From Bothriochloa decipiens (lineage: Eukaryota > Streptophyta > Magnoliopsida > Poales > Poaceae), in the NCBI GenBank assembly GCA_023333625.1, contig CM041644.1, positions 26,260,834-26,324,833 of the forward strand: a stretch of DNA of 64,000 nt, in the 5' to 3' direction. The translations under genes were made by a program, and so were the position numbers. Of the stretch, positions 33,192 through 45,484 are shown one piece after another. The notes below the pieces were generated by a model. It was given only the letters and a program-made list of their open reading frames with translations. It was not told the DNA's origin and made no database searches. Every line of letters starts with the position of its first letter. Position 1 is the first letter of the stretch.

Positions 33192-34496
33192 GTTTAAATC
33201 TGATCAAGTGAAGATATATTTCAAACTCTTGTGATCTATATAAACATCACACTTGTGGCCAATCAGATAATGCCTCCAGATCTTCAAAGCATGAACCACT
33301 GCTGCTAACTCCAAGTCATGAGTAGGATAATTTAACTCATGCTCCCACAACTACCTGGATGCATAAGACACAACTCTCCCTTCTTGCATAAGGACACACC
33401 CCAAACCTTGTCGAGACGCATCACAATAAATAAAGAACTTCTTACTTAGATCTGGTAGTATCAACACAGGAGCTGTAGTCAATCTCTTCTTCAACTCTTC
33501 AAAGCTAATTTGACACTTGTCAGACCACTCAAATTTGACATTCTTCTCTAACAGAGCTATCAGAGGTTTAGCAAGCTTGGAGAAACCTTCAATAAACCTC
33601 CTACAGTAACCAGCCAAACCAAGAAAACTGTGAATCTCACTGACATCAGTAGGTGGCTTTCAGTCTAAAATGTCCTTCACTTTCTTAGGATCCACTGCTA
33701 TACCTCCATTAGAAACAACGTGACCCAGAAAATAAACTTCATCCAGCCAGAACTCACACTTACTCTTCTTAGCATACAATTTGTGTTCCCTGAGTTTCTA
33801 TAGCACCAATCTGAGATGCTTAGCATGTTCCTCTTTGGTCTTGGAGAATACCAATATGTCATCAATGAACACTACCACAAACTTACCAAGGTACTCCATG
33901 AACACTTTATTCATCATGTACATGAAGTAGGTAGGTGCATTGGTCAAACCAAAGGACATAATTGTATACTAATATAACCCATACCTCATGGTGAAAGCTG
34001 TGTTCGGAATATCTGAATTCTGAATCTTCAACTGATGATAACTAGAACATAGATCAATCTTAGAAAACACACAAGCTCCTCTTAACTGATCAAACAGGTC
34101 ATCAATCCTCGGCAACGGGTACTTGTTCTTGATGGTGACTTAATTGAGAGAACAGTAGTCAACACACATCCGCTGAGTGCCATCCTTCTTTTCAACAAAG
34201 ATTACAGGGGCACCCCATGGAGACAAACTAAGACGTATGAAACCCTTCTCCTGCAACTCCTTCAGTTATTTCTTAAGTTCTTCTAATTAATTTATCCCCA
34301 TTCTGTATGGATGTTTTGCTATAGGTGCAGTGCCAGATAATAACTCAATAATAAACTCAATGTCATGGTCAGGTGGCATACCTGGCAAGCCATCAGGAAA
34401 AGCATCTGGGAACTCCTCCATGATACGGTCTTTATCAGCATCATCATCTTCATCTAGCAGATTCACTATAGCTGTAGATGGTGCTTGCACTGCCAC
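33192..34496 (-). pseudogene. Tekay reverse transcriptase and RNase H
   Basis: On the minus strand the RT entry is FPDGLPGMPPDHDIEF (about 34400), followed by PWGAPVIFVEKKDGTQRMCVDY, FSKIDL and the catalytic VVVFIDDILVFSKT (about 33845-33885; the F-I-D-D box is intact). Then comes GLAGYCRRFIEGFSKLAKPL, and RNase H begins KFFIYCDASRQGLG near 33430. Stops interrupt at about 34286, 34265, 34140, 33970, 33800, 33660 and 33350. It cannot encode a working enzyme. Confidence 0.92.
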
Positions 34497-34644
34497 ATCA
34501 ACGTTGATTCTGTCCCCTTTGGTCTTGTCAGAACTACCACCTTATCTTTACACTGAATTACCACATTGTGTTGCTTCATCCAGTCCAAACCCAGGATCAC
34601 ATCAATGCCAGACGCACTCAACACAGTCAAACTAGCAGTGAACT

Positions 34645-35007
34645 CTACCCCCTTAAAGAGATACTAACTGAGGGATAATAATAAGAGGCTGGTATTCCTC
34701 CTCCTGGTGAGTTCATTAGCATGGATTCTTTCAAGGCAAGTAGGTGTATACTATGTGCTTTAACAAATGCTTGTGATATAAAAGAATGTGAAGCTCTAGA
34801 ATCAAAAAGAATAGTAGCGGAGATAGAGTTGATGCTAAACGTACCCAGCATAATTTCTGGTGCCTCCTGAGCAGTAGCCTCCTGTGCAGTCTTAGCAGAC
34901 ACATGGTTCACTCTCCCATAGGTCACACAAGATCTCCCATTGCCACTCTGCCTCTGTGGAGTTTGTTGAATCGACCTCTTGGGGCAACTGATAGCATAAT
35001 GCCCCAC
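34645..35007 (-). pseudogene. Tekay zinc knuckle and protease
   Basis: ORF opening MGHYAISCPKR, the last half of a CCHC knuckle. The aspartic-protease site reads ATILFDSRASHSFIS at about 34790-34835. The family motif is FDSGASHSFIS, so the Gly of D-S-G is replaced by Arg (GGA to AGA type change), which would inactivate the enzyme. Confidence 0.88.
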
Positions 35008-35986
35008 ATCACCACACGCAAAACACCTTTGGGAGTGCTAGGGGTGCCATTCTTCAAGGGTATGTTGTTAGGTGTAGTGATACATGAAATTTGATTACCC
35101 AGCTACTGTGGTGTGCGCGGACTCTAATTCTGTTGCTGGTTCTGTGGGCGGTTCTGATTATTCTAGGGATACCGAGGACACGGTGGGTTGGAGAAACAAT
35201 TCCACTGGCTAACTGGCCCTGGAACCTCTGCTGATAGCCTTGAGAGTTAGGACGAAAATGATTGTTTCTTCTAGATCCCTGTCCTTCCATCCTCCTCTTC
35301 CTATCCTTGTCCCTGCACATATTTTCAAGCACAATAGCGCTATTCACCAACTCCTGGAAACTGGCATGCTTCTATCCAGCCAACTACAGCCTAAGTTCAT
35401 AGTAAATCCCATTGAGGAAATGATGTCGCTTTTCAGCTTCTTCCCGTACCTCATTTGGAGCATAGCGAGCAAGCTCATTGAACTTGTTGTGATACTTGCT
35501 CATGGTCATGTTGCCCATCCTGAGAGATCTGAATTTCTCTTGCTTTTGCTCAACAAGGCCTTCTAGGATGTGGTGGGCCTTGAAATTCCTAACAAAATCT
35601 TCCCACGTGATGGCGGGAGCATTGGCGGGATGAGCAGCTTGATAGGACTCCCACCATGTTTGCGCAGCACCTTGCAATTGTCCAGACGCATAGAGCACCT
35701 TTTCTCCATCATTGCACTGAGCAAGGTTCAATTGCTTCTCCACAGAACATACCCAGTCGTTAGCTTCCAGTGGTTCTATGGAGTGAGAAAACACAGGAGG
35801 GTTACCATGCATGAACTCTCTACGCTTATCCCATGGTGGTGGCGCGTGTGGTACTCCCCCAGCTTGCATGGTTTGTGCCAACTGGGTCAAAGCTTGCATC
35901 ATCTGAGCTTGTGAGGCTATCAATTCTTCACAGGTGACTGGTGGGGGATTGTTTCTAGCAATGTTCCTATTTCCCCTTCTTGACAT
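35008..35986 (-). pseudogene. Tekay gag
   Basis: A likely start is the Met of MSRRGNRNI at 35986, although the frame is open to 36025. Capsid landmarks are the residues around ANDWVCSVEKQLNLAQC and the QLQGAAQTWWESY core (about 35630-35770), then MTMSKYHNKFNELARYAP. A stop at about 35383 and further stops and a shift toward 35054 break the C-terminal, Arg-rich part. Confidence 0.88.
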
Positions 35987-36025
35987 CTGCACTAACTCAT
36001 ACAGAGGAATCCTTAGAACAACCAA

Positions 36026-37054
36026 AATTTCAATACTCTCAGCTCTATAATGATTCTAAAAATTTCTAGAGGAGTTATAGTTTTAGCAGTCTAGTAAAAC
36101 AATTATAACCAGAGTTCCAGGTATCCAATTTAGACAATCTTTATACAGTTGAAAAACTTAGGTAGTGATCTACAACTTCCTTTTATATTGTACCACCAGA
36201 TTCAGTCGTTAAATTGGTCGAAAACTGCACACAGAAAAAACTATTTCAGACATCGCGACTGTGCAGAAACACAGATTTTGAAAAGTTATAACTCACAGCT
36301 CAGAAATGATATTAAGGTGATTATTTCGGTATTGGAAAGGTACTGAAGTCTAGTTTTTGCCATCAAAGTTTCTTCAGATTTGCAGTAGCCAAACTCAAGA
36401 TATAGTAGAAATATTGCAGACTGCTCCAAAACAACACAGGACAAATTCGGGATTGATCAAACCGACTTTTATTAAAGACCCAAAACCCTAATCTGTTTAA
36501 CTAAGGAACATTGTGGAAATTCCCACAAAGTTCCAGTACTCATTACAAAGATTCAAATCACCCATAAATCATAAAGACATCTCAACTAGCACACAGAGTT
36601 CACTCACACATCAAAGACTCAACTAGACTTGACTATCGCCTTCTAAATGACATAATACATAAGGAATTTCCTAAACCGATGGTCAAGGTGGACTGTAAAG
36701 CTCCTCATAAATCTTTGATGGACTTGATGGTGACAACATGCCTTCATCATCTTCACTATTCTAGTCCTCCTCCAGGACTTCATCCCTAGGCTCCATTGAC
36801 TCATACAAAACACACGGCGGTTAGTAACCTCTGGTGGAGTTGCGAGCAGACTTGCAAGCACGAGTCATCCAAAGAATTAGAATAAGTTAAGTTAGAAGCA
36901 ATATTTTTATAATAGAATAAGAGGGAAGTAGCATAAGATTTAGAAAGTAACAAGGCCAAGATGGTAAGCAAGAATCAAGATAAGCAAATAGAGCTAAAAA
37001 CGACCATTCTATCTAGGCTTTTGTCCTACAGTCAACCATGCTTTGATACCAATT
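36026..37054 (-). other. Tekay 5' leader with tRNA-iMet primer-binding site
   Basis: Non-coding between gag and LTR. At 37040-37052 the minus strand reads TTGGTATCAAAGC, one change from the initiator tRNA-Met complement TGGTATCAGAGC, just inside the LTR edge at 37055. Short frames here (36643-36861) show no family features. Confidence 0.8.
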
Positions 37055-40000
37055 TGTCATATCTCATTTCAAAGGACTAAAATAAGATATATAAAAGCCT
37101 TACATGCGCCTAAGGATGTCGCACACATAAGTTGACAAATTATAAATAGTACCAAATCTGAGTTTATTACATAGCGCACGAATATCATGACATCGTCTTT
37201 AACAAAAATAAGACATAACTAAGATAACTCCAGATGATAGCTCCACCAGAGGGACACATCAACTGGTTGACACAAGCTAGTAGTCGTGTCGATAACTCTC
37301 ACTCCAATCTTGATCTGTTACCCATCCGGGATTTTTCAAGCAATGAAATAAAACAAGTGTAAGTACATGCGTACTTAGCAAGCATAAAAGGTGTTCATGA
37401 AGCTCAATAAAGGTTGACACGGTTTAACTACAAGTAGATTTTAGTGTTATGTCACATTTTAGCAATTAGCATCATGGTAGTAACAAACCCATAACCACAT
37501 GATCAGGTAGGCATGATTAAGAATATGATAAAAATATTAACATATAGCATAATTTTAGGTTGATGATCCATTCCATAAGAACCCCTTGGACGCCCTTACC
37601 GTGGGCACAAACGATATATCAGTTTAACTCTGTGCAGTGGTGTACACTTTCACTACGGGTCATGATTTCCAAATGCATCGATTTGCAAGGCCCAAAACAC
37701 CGTAAACCATATAAAGCCACTCATAGGTTCGTCTAACAAGCTAGGGTCGCAGGGTCATTGAATATAGAAAACCCCTCTCCCAGAATGGCACATCCCAGTT
37801 ATAACACATAATGAAGAGGCAACCCTATATCCGACTCACAGATCCTCTAACTTGCTAGAAAAAGGTCCTATGAATAACTAGGGCCAGAGCCATGTAGCCC
37901 CATAACTATATGCTATGTCCTGGATGATCACTTATAGTTTGGATCTTATTGAAAACCATCTTTTCATTAGTTGCATTGTCATTAATCAAGTTATAAGATA
38001 ATGGTTATAAAGCACTAGCATTAATTACCCATATGCAACATCCCCAGTTATCAAGGTAGACATGAAATCAAAGCTAGGAACCTTAACAGGGAAGCAAAGA
38101 GACACGTGCATATGATTTTAGTGTATATAGTGAATAGGTAACAAGGATGGTCCCAGCTATACTTGCCTTGATCAAAGCTCTCCTGATAAACTCTTGTTCT
38201 CCAACAAACGGCTCACTCTAAGCTCGATCATCAATCAGTAACACACAAGCATCGAGCAATCATACATGAACAAACAAATAGATTTAATTAGGATAATACA
38301 CCATATCAATAAAAAAAGTATGAGAAAAGTTTACAAAACCAATCTACATGTCGCTACGATCACACAGACGTAAAGATCACCAAAATCGAAGCTATAATGA
38401 GAAAGTTATGAATTTTACAAGATTTCCTATTGTAAGATAATAGATTAAATCTAACTCAAATTTAAATAGTTGAAAATAGGTCTAACAGTGGTTGTAACAT
38501 GTAGATTATGAAATTACGAATCTAACACAACTTGAACGGATCGATTTGGATCAAAAATGAAGAAGTTATAAACAAAATAAGGTAATGGCAGAACTATAAA
38601 TAGACTAAACTATTTTCAGAATTAAAATAAATTGAAATTAGGATTTTCAGATCTAGCCAATGACTCTTAACTAAATATTGAAAAGTGTAGGGGATTTCTG
38701 CAAAACTACCACCCGAAGGGGTATCGGCCACCATGAGCCGTTGGATCTGGATTGAACGGCCCAGATTAGATTGTGTGTGAGAGATAGAGAGAGAACTCGC
38801 CGGGGAAGACGACTGACACGGCAGACGGCCATGGCCGGTGGCAATGGAGCTCACCGGAGCTCTCGGTTCAGGCCCTAAAGACCACGAAAAGACATGGGGC
38901 TTGGACCAAACAGAAAAGGAGCTCGTCGCGGACTCACCCAACACAAAACCGAAGGCTGGAGCGGAGGAGGCGGGCTGGCGACGAATGACAGTGGCGGTTC
39001 GGCTCCTGCAAGGTTTGGCGAGACATTGTGAGTGAACCAGAGCACGAAAAGTAGAAAAAAAGAACTTGGCAAGTTCATTAGGTCAAAGAGAAACCTGACG
39101 GCAAGTCAATGGATGCGGTGCAGATTCGAATCACGATCCCGAGCTCAAGGCGACGGCGCCTAGGGTTTCACGGCTGCTGCTTGCTGTTGGCGGTCCTTAG
39201 CAACTAAATACCAACATCATTTTATTACTAAAATAAATAGAATATAGGGATTTTATCTAATCTTTCCACGAGTTTTGTTTTTTATGTGACATATAGGTCT
39301 GACATGTGGAAATGCATGAAATTCACAAGAAAGCACACTTCAATTTCGATTTTTCAGATCTGGCCAAGGACTGTTAACTAAATGTTGAAAAGTGTAGGGT
39401 TTTTTGCAAAACTAGCACCCAAAGGTAAACGATTGAACGGCCTAGATTAGATCATGAGAGAGAGAACTCGCCGGGGAAGACGACAGACATGGCAGACGGC
39501 CCTAGAGACCAAGAAAAGACATGGGGCTTGGACCAAATGGAAAAGGAGCTCGTCGCGGACTCACCCAACACAAAACCGATGGCCGCAGTGGATGGAGGTG
39601 GGCTGGCAATGAATGACGGTGGCGGTGAGGCTCCTGCAAGGTTCAGCAAGCCATTACGAGGGAAACAGAGCATGAAAAGTAGAAGAAAAGAACTCGGCAA
39701 GTTCGTTAGGTCGAAGAGAAACCTGGCGGTGAGTCAATGGAGGCGGTGTGGCTTCGAATCGTGATCCCGAGCTCAAGGCGGCGGTGGCTAGGGTTTTGCG
39801 GCTACTGCTTGCTCGAACAGAGGCGGCACTGCATGAGGGCTTTGGTGAGGACAAGGCGGCACGTGGGGCAGCTATTTATCGGCGAAGCTACTTGGGGCGC
39901 ACGCGAAGGCGCGAGGGAGCGGCGTCGGGTCGGACTCAAGCGACGCGGAGTCCTGCTCGGGCATGAACAGAGGAAGGGGATGATGTCGACAGGTGGGCCC

Positions 40001-40444
40001 CGGCTGGCGGTGACACAGAGGAGAGGCGGCAGGGGGCTTCTTTACTTGGCCGTGGCCTCTCGGCCCGACGGATGGCGTGCGGGCCGCTGGAAAAGGGAAA
40101 GGCCTTCGGGCCAAGGAGAGGAGAGGGGAAAGAGCAGGCCGAGCGGGCCGTCTGGGCTAGAAATGAAGAAAGGGTGAGGGAGGCGAAAGGAAGTACTTTT
40201 CCTTTTTATTTGAATAGTTTTTCAAATAAATTTTCAAAAGGATTTTGAAATCCAAACCGAACCCAACAAAATCCAAACATCATAGTAAAAATTATGCAGT
40301 AGCATGAATGCACAGACATGCTTCTTGTCTACATTTGATTTTAATTTTATAAAAAATATTATTTCTCCTACATTAAATGCTCACAAATTGCATAATTAAA
40401 TCAATTTGGTTACTTTAAAACCATGCAAATTTTAGGGTGTTACA
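37055..40444 (-). repeat. 5' LTR of the Tekay element, with internal duplication and foreign fragment
   Basis: Runs from TGTCATATCTC to GTGTTACA and is flanked by the CTATA duplication on its right. Inside it, about 38640-39184 and 39346-39817 are two copies of the same LTR segment (shared 'tcagatct.gccaa.gact', 'gacatggggcttggacc', 'ggctcctgcaaggtt'). They are separated by 39185-39343, which is the first ~159 bp of an Athila-type LTR. A minus-strand TATA-like 'gataaatagc' is near 39873-39882. Confidence 0.88.
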
Positions 40445-40449
40445 CTATA

Positions 40450-41743
40450 CCTCACTATCCGGACCTACTACGCAAGATGCCGACAACCAAGGGGATATTA
40501 TCACTACAAGGAGATTTGCAGAAAGCATATGATTGTGATGTACAAGCCATTCAAATAGCAGAAAGATTGCAAGTTGAACAAGGAAGAAGGGAGATTGCCA
40601 TGATAGCAGCAACAATGAACCCGCAGGAGACAGAAATCCCTATAAAGAAGGCTAACAAAAGTTTCACCACTCCAACCGAAGCGAAGATCGACAAAAAAGA
40701 TTGACCTAGAAACTGGTGATCTCGAGAAGACGACGACCATTAGTGCAGAACTCAACCCTAAATAGGAACTCGCGCTCATGAAGCTTCTAAGGGAAAACAA
40801 ACATATCTTTGCCTGGAAGCCAGCTGACATGCTAGGTGTCCCGAGAGACTTGGTTCAGCCTATCATTTATGTGAACAAGGGCTCAAACCCATCAAGCAGA
40901 AGCTACGAAGATTCACACTTGACAGGAAAGCAGCGATCAAGAAAGAACTCACAAAGCTAATGACAGCCGGGTTTATCAGAGAAATAATCAACCCAGACTG
41001 GTTGGCCAACCCAGTACTTATGGAGAAGAACTTGCCAGACTGGTGCATGTGCATCGACTACACTGACCTCAACAGACACTGCACCAAAGACCCGTACAGT
41101 CCACCAAGAATTAACCAATTGATAGATTCAACAGCAGGGGCATCTTTACTATCCTTTCTAGATTTCTACTCTGGATATCATCAAATATCCCTCAGAGAAG
41201 AAGACCAGAGCAAGACATCTTTTGTGACACCATTCAAGGCATATTTCTATGTATTAATGCCTTTTGGCTTGAAGAACGCTGGAGTAACCTACCAACGAGC
41301 AATTCAAACACCTTGGGAGATCAAATAGGAAGAAACGCTGAAGCCTATGTGGATGATGTCATGGTCAAGACAAATGAACCCGATGCATTGATAGAAGATT
41401 TACATGAAACTTTTATAAACTAGAAGAAGTAGAGATGGAATCTCAACCCAAACAAATGGGCTTTTGGAGTACCTACAGTACAATTGCTCAGTTCCTAGTT
41501 AGCAATAGAGGAATTGAAGCAAGCACAAAGCAAATCAAGGCAATCCTAGACATGGAGCCACCAAAGAAGATAAAATACGTCCAGAAGCTGACAGGTTGTA
41601 TGGCAGTTCTCAACAGATTCATATCACACCTAGGAGAGAAAGGCATTCCATTTTTCAAACTGTTAAAGAAAACAGGCAAATTTGAGTGGACTAAAGAAGC
41701 AGATGAAGTTTTCAGAAGCTTAAGCACTACCTAGAATCATCAC
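40450..41743 (+). pseudogene. Tat-A reverse transcriptase
   Basis: Begins PHYPDLLRKMPTTKG in frame with the protease end at 18858. It continues with HIFAWKPADMLGVPR, the RT core TAGFIREIINPDWLANPVLM, LLSFLDFYSGYHQI and FKAYFYVLMPFGLKNAG, then after a shift AEAYVDDVMVKT (catalytic YVDD, about 41337-41372). The thumb/RNase H junction (ILDMEPPKK, RFISHLGEKGIPFFKLLKK) follows. Frame changes near 40890, 41310, 41430 and 41715 and several stops are visible. The frame runs into the Athila-B insertion after LKHYLESS. Confidence 0.92.
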
Positions 41744-43286
41744 TGTTGACACCTCTAACACCACTTAAGCTAGGTTGTCATCTCCAGCATGGCGCCAAAG
41801 GTGCTGGTATTAAATGCATATGCTTACTAGAAACGAATAAGGAATCCGCAAGTGCACAGATAATACCGATGTAGCATTTCAACTGGGAGTAATCCAGGTA
41901 TTATATTTTTACCACTGGGAAGGGAATGCTTATGGATAAAGAGCAATGATCATTGCATGTGATAATGGAGAGCTTAACGTTGTCTTTATCTATCTTCTCA
42001 TATAGGGTGTCACATAAAATAATATATATATGAATGGTAAGTGATAAAGGATAAATGAGAGCACATGCCACATAAAATAATGATAATCATCCCAATAGAG
42101 TACTCTAAGTTTATAACACTAGCATGGACTAGGACAATCTACAAGAATAAATCCTAAGTTATTTTAATTATAATGTCAAAGCATACAATGATTAGTGCAA
42201 TTACACCTAGCAATTATGGCGGAAAAAGGTTACATCTATGCCTAGTGATATTACCAAAGAAGCTGAAGAACAGAGCAATCACTTCCCTGTATTAGAGGTG
42301 TTCTACTCGTCCTATACTCAGGAGGAGAGCTACAAAGGACTCAACAGGATTGTCACTCCCGTGATCTACCTCACGATCCGAAATATAGGGTGCAATCGCA
42401 GATAAATACGGTCTAGGCACCACGCATACACAATATTTACCACTCACCCATCGATCTAATGAGCAAGCGCTATACGATCCTATGCATAAACATAATTTTA
42501 ATCCAACTATGCTAAGCATATAATCAAAGTAAACAAAGAACAAAATAATTGAGAACATAAGCAAATAGAGCAAAGTCATTTCTAATATAGTACAATAGAA
42601 TAAAGTACTATTCATATTCATAGTAGCAAGAACAATAATGAATATTACAATAAAGTAGAAGAAATTACAAAGAATGCTGACAGATTCGGACTCCAAGCTA
42701 GGCTTGACTCCCTCTAGATCTATTCCTATGTAGCTATGCTACTAAACTATGGAGCTCTAATTGAGATGGTGGCTCTAGGGCTTCTTTGGAAATGAGGATG
42801 AATTCTCCAAATGAATTCTTGGATGAATTAGCATTTCTCCAAGGGCCAGGGGCCCTGAATATATAGCCGCCTAGGATGCACCACATCCTTGGATCAAACT
42901 GACCTAAATGGACGCTTCATATTGATCCTCAAGGTCAGTGGACGTAGGATCCGCGAGGTTGCTCCCCATTGGTGGAGAGGCCTGGGCGGCCGCCCCTGCT
43001 CTTGGGCGGGCGCCCATGGCTAGTTGCCATATGGGTCCAGCTTTGCAGGGTCGCCTCCTTGAGTCTTCGAGAGTATTCTTTGATTGCTAGACATGGTATT
43101 CTGTCTATGTAAATCCGACATGTGGACCTCTTTTGTTTCTTTTATGATAACCCCCTGTAGAAATAAACATTTACCAAAACTTATGGAATTCTATTAGTGT
43201 AACCCCTATAACTAGATGGTATTCATGTTTTAATCCTGTCTCATGTTATGTTGATGGTTAAAATTGATACTTATCTACCGTTAACA
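41744..43286 (-). repeat. 3' LTR of Athila-B
   Basis: Plus-strand TGTTGACACC...CGTTAACA, aligning along its length with 48536-50081. The inner edge abuts the PPT complement at 43287-43302. Confidence 0.93.
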
Positions 43287-43302
43287 AACTCCCCCAAGCT
43301 TA
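43287..43302 (-). other. Polypurine tract of Athila-B
   Basis: Minus strand TAAGCTTGGGGGAGTT immediately before the LTR start TGTTAACGG. Upstream on that strand is 'ctcagggacgagcaaaaag', the same lead-in type as in Athila-A. Confidence 0.85.
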
Positions 43303-45484
43303 CTTTTTGCTCGTCCCTGAGCAAAGATAGACTCAGTGATGGATCAGGAGTTGCTACAATGCTTTCATGCCTCATAAGTACACATGCTTCAAACAAGAAC
43401 TCTCCTCTAAATTAGAGTGAACTATTCTGACTCAGAACTTACCATATTACCTTTCACCATGGGGCTTGTAGCCATCACTTGGATTTTGAGCAGTTGAAAG
43501 ATAGAATGATCAAGTTAAGTGCCATGTTTCTCACTCTTTGACAACTATTATTTTGGAGTTTTTGCAAGATTTTTAAATAAAACTTAGAGATTCCTTGTAT
43601 GACCCTTTTAGGTCTCTCATTTGTTGTATTTCTGGATCCTCTCCAACGCAAGTGTAAGGTATGCCTTCTCTCTTCTCTCAGAATATGTGGTATTTGTGGA
43701 ATTAAGGCATAGTGAGGTTGCCTTCTCTCTCTCACCCTACTTCTAATAAGCTACTTGCATATATTGCATAGTTAAACCGTGGATCTAGAGAAACTAGTCA
43801 TACAATCAAGTCATATGTGCATGTGAATGAGGGGAACGAATGATGGTGATAAATAAGGAGATAATTATGAGGGGTGATCAATGATGGTGAAGATCTAATT
43901 CTACACTTCCTCCTTGGGGATAACATACCTCCCTATTTAGTAACTCTTAAATTCTTTGAAGAGGAGGACTTAGCTGCTTTATCACTTGGGACTTTTGTCC
44001 TCTTTCTTTTCCTTTTCTTCTCTCTTTTTTTAGAGCAACCAATCCTCTTGATACAACAATAGCAATAAGGAGTATTAACTAAAATAGCTGGAGCTTTATT
44101 GCACAATGAAAAGAGATATGATGGCGACAAATATTTTTGGGTGTTCACTCCCGGTGTAGGAGTTAGAACATTTTCTAGGTGGATCTGGATGGGGAATATG
44201 TATGTGAATGGATGGATGCGTACTCCCAAGGTAGGAGTGGTATAGGTGCGTTCTTCTAGGATAGAAATAGCACATATGCATGAGGTGTATATATGTGGGT
44301 GGTACTTCTAGGAACAGAAGTAGCACAGAGTGAGTGTAGCGAAGTGGATGTAAGTTTGTGCATACCTCTGAGGATAGAAGCAGCATAGATCAATAGATGG
44401 AGAGCAGATAGTATTGACTTTAACCGCATGATCGATTCCTAAGGATCAACACAGATTAACTACCCTCAATGCCTACAGAGTGGTATATAGGTGGATGGCT
44501 TTCCTAATCTAGTAAGCATGAGTATTTGGCTGTGGTAGGAATTTTGAACTCTCGTCATAAAGGAACTCATCATGCAGCAATTTAACATTTTCACAAATAA
44601 ATTCTCTAAAACTCTAGTATCTCTAAGAACAAGATGGACAGTAGCTCAAAACCTTCCCATATCTTATCCGTCAACTATCTAGACTTAGATCAAGCAATTG
44701 TAAGCGACAGGTTTCAGGCTCAGAGCAAATCTTAAATCTAAACACTTGTGTCTAAAACTTGGGAGAGTGCAAGGTTGAAAACTAGGTACTTGAAAGGAAT
44801 TACAGTAGAGCAACTATTCATCATTTCCATATAGAAAGGAATTACTTGAAAGGAATTATGGCAGAGCTCTCCTTTAATTTTGCTAACAAATTTAATATCA
44901 CATAGAAAATAATTATAGAAACAAATAGGGAAATCTTTATTGGGCTTCTAAGGTCATTCATCTTTTTAGTTGTTTCAAATTTAATATAGCACACTTAGTA
45001 AACAGACGAGTAAGGGATACTTAGCTCGATACACGGGGGTTGCTTTCCCCTCAAGATGGATGTTGACATCGTCTGTTGATGTTGCTGACTAGCAGTAAAG
45101 GAGTACTAGTCCTCCTGGAGTGTCATGGTGGTTGCTGTTGAAAATAGTGCTTGAAGACAGCACTCCGATAGGGGACATGACGTCCTTCTGCCTGTTAGCT
45201 CTTCTTGATCCTTTAATTTCTGTGAAGCTCAAATAGACAACAAAGCTTGTGGAACTGATTAAGCGTTAGTGATAAATCTCTAAGCCTTGGATGTTTAGAA
45301 CCTTACTCAATATATTTTTATAGTTTTATATTTATGGTATGCAGATAGAAAAAAGTAAATATGATGAAGGATTATTTTTATGCCACCATAGTAGATAACT
45401 ATGTGAGCTGTTGCACCACACATTGTTCACATGGGGTTTAGCATTTTTCTGGATGCAATGCATGACATATTTTTATTTTCTTTT
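43303..45484 (-). other. 3' non-coding region of Athila-B with tandem repeats
   Basis: No conserved frame. About 44230-44395 contains three imperfect ~60-bp units with the phrases 'cttctaggatagaaatagcaca', 'cttctaggaacagaagtagcaca' and 'ctctgaggatagaagcagcata'. The preceding 44145-44235 has two 'ctccc...gtaggag' variants. It corresponds in position to 27944-29533 of Athila-A. Confidence 0.65.

Larger units (their letters stand above)
18859..40444 (-). mobile_element. Tekay-type chromovirus (Ty3/Gypsy), full length with nested insertions
   Basis: Termini are TGTCATAT at 18859 and TTACA at 40444, and the duplication CTATA sits at 18854-18858 and 40445-40449. Read on the minus strand the order is LTR (40444-37055), PBS, gag, protease, RT, RNase H, integrase, chromodomain, PPT and LTR (31507-18859). 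LTR ends read TGTAACACCC on the minus strand, usual for Tekay/Del elements in grasses. The left LTR has been invaded by Athila-A and partly deleted. The pol region has numerous stops, so the element is dead. It interrupts Tat-A between protease and RT. Confidence 0.93.

Noticed and set aside
31686..36025. An endogenous pararetrovirus rather than an LTR element
   Set aside because: The locus has LTRs, a target duplication, tRNA-iMet PBS, PPT, integrase and chromodomain, all characteristic of a chromovirus. There is no movement-protein domain.
41240..41745. A second, separate Gypsy pol at 40.4-41.7 kb
   Set aside because: The 5' edge joins in frame with the Tat-A protease at 18858 across the CTATA duplication, and the 3' edge joins RNase H at 50087 across ATCAC, so it is the same element.
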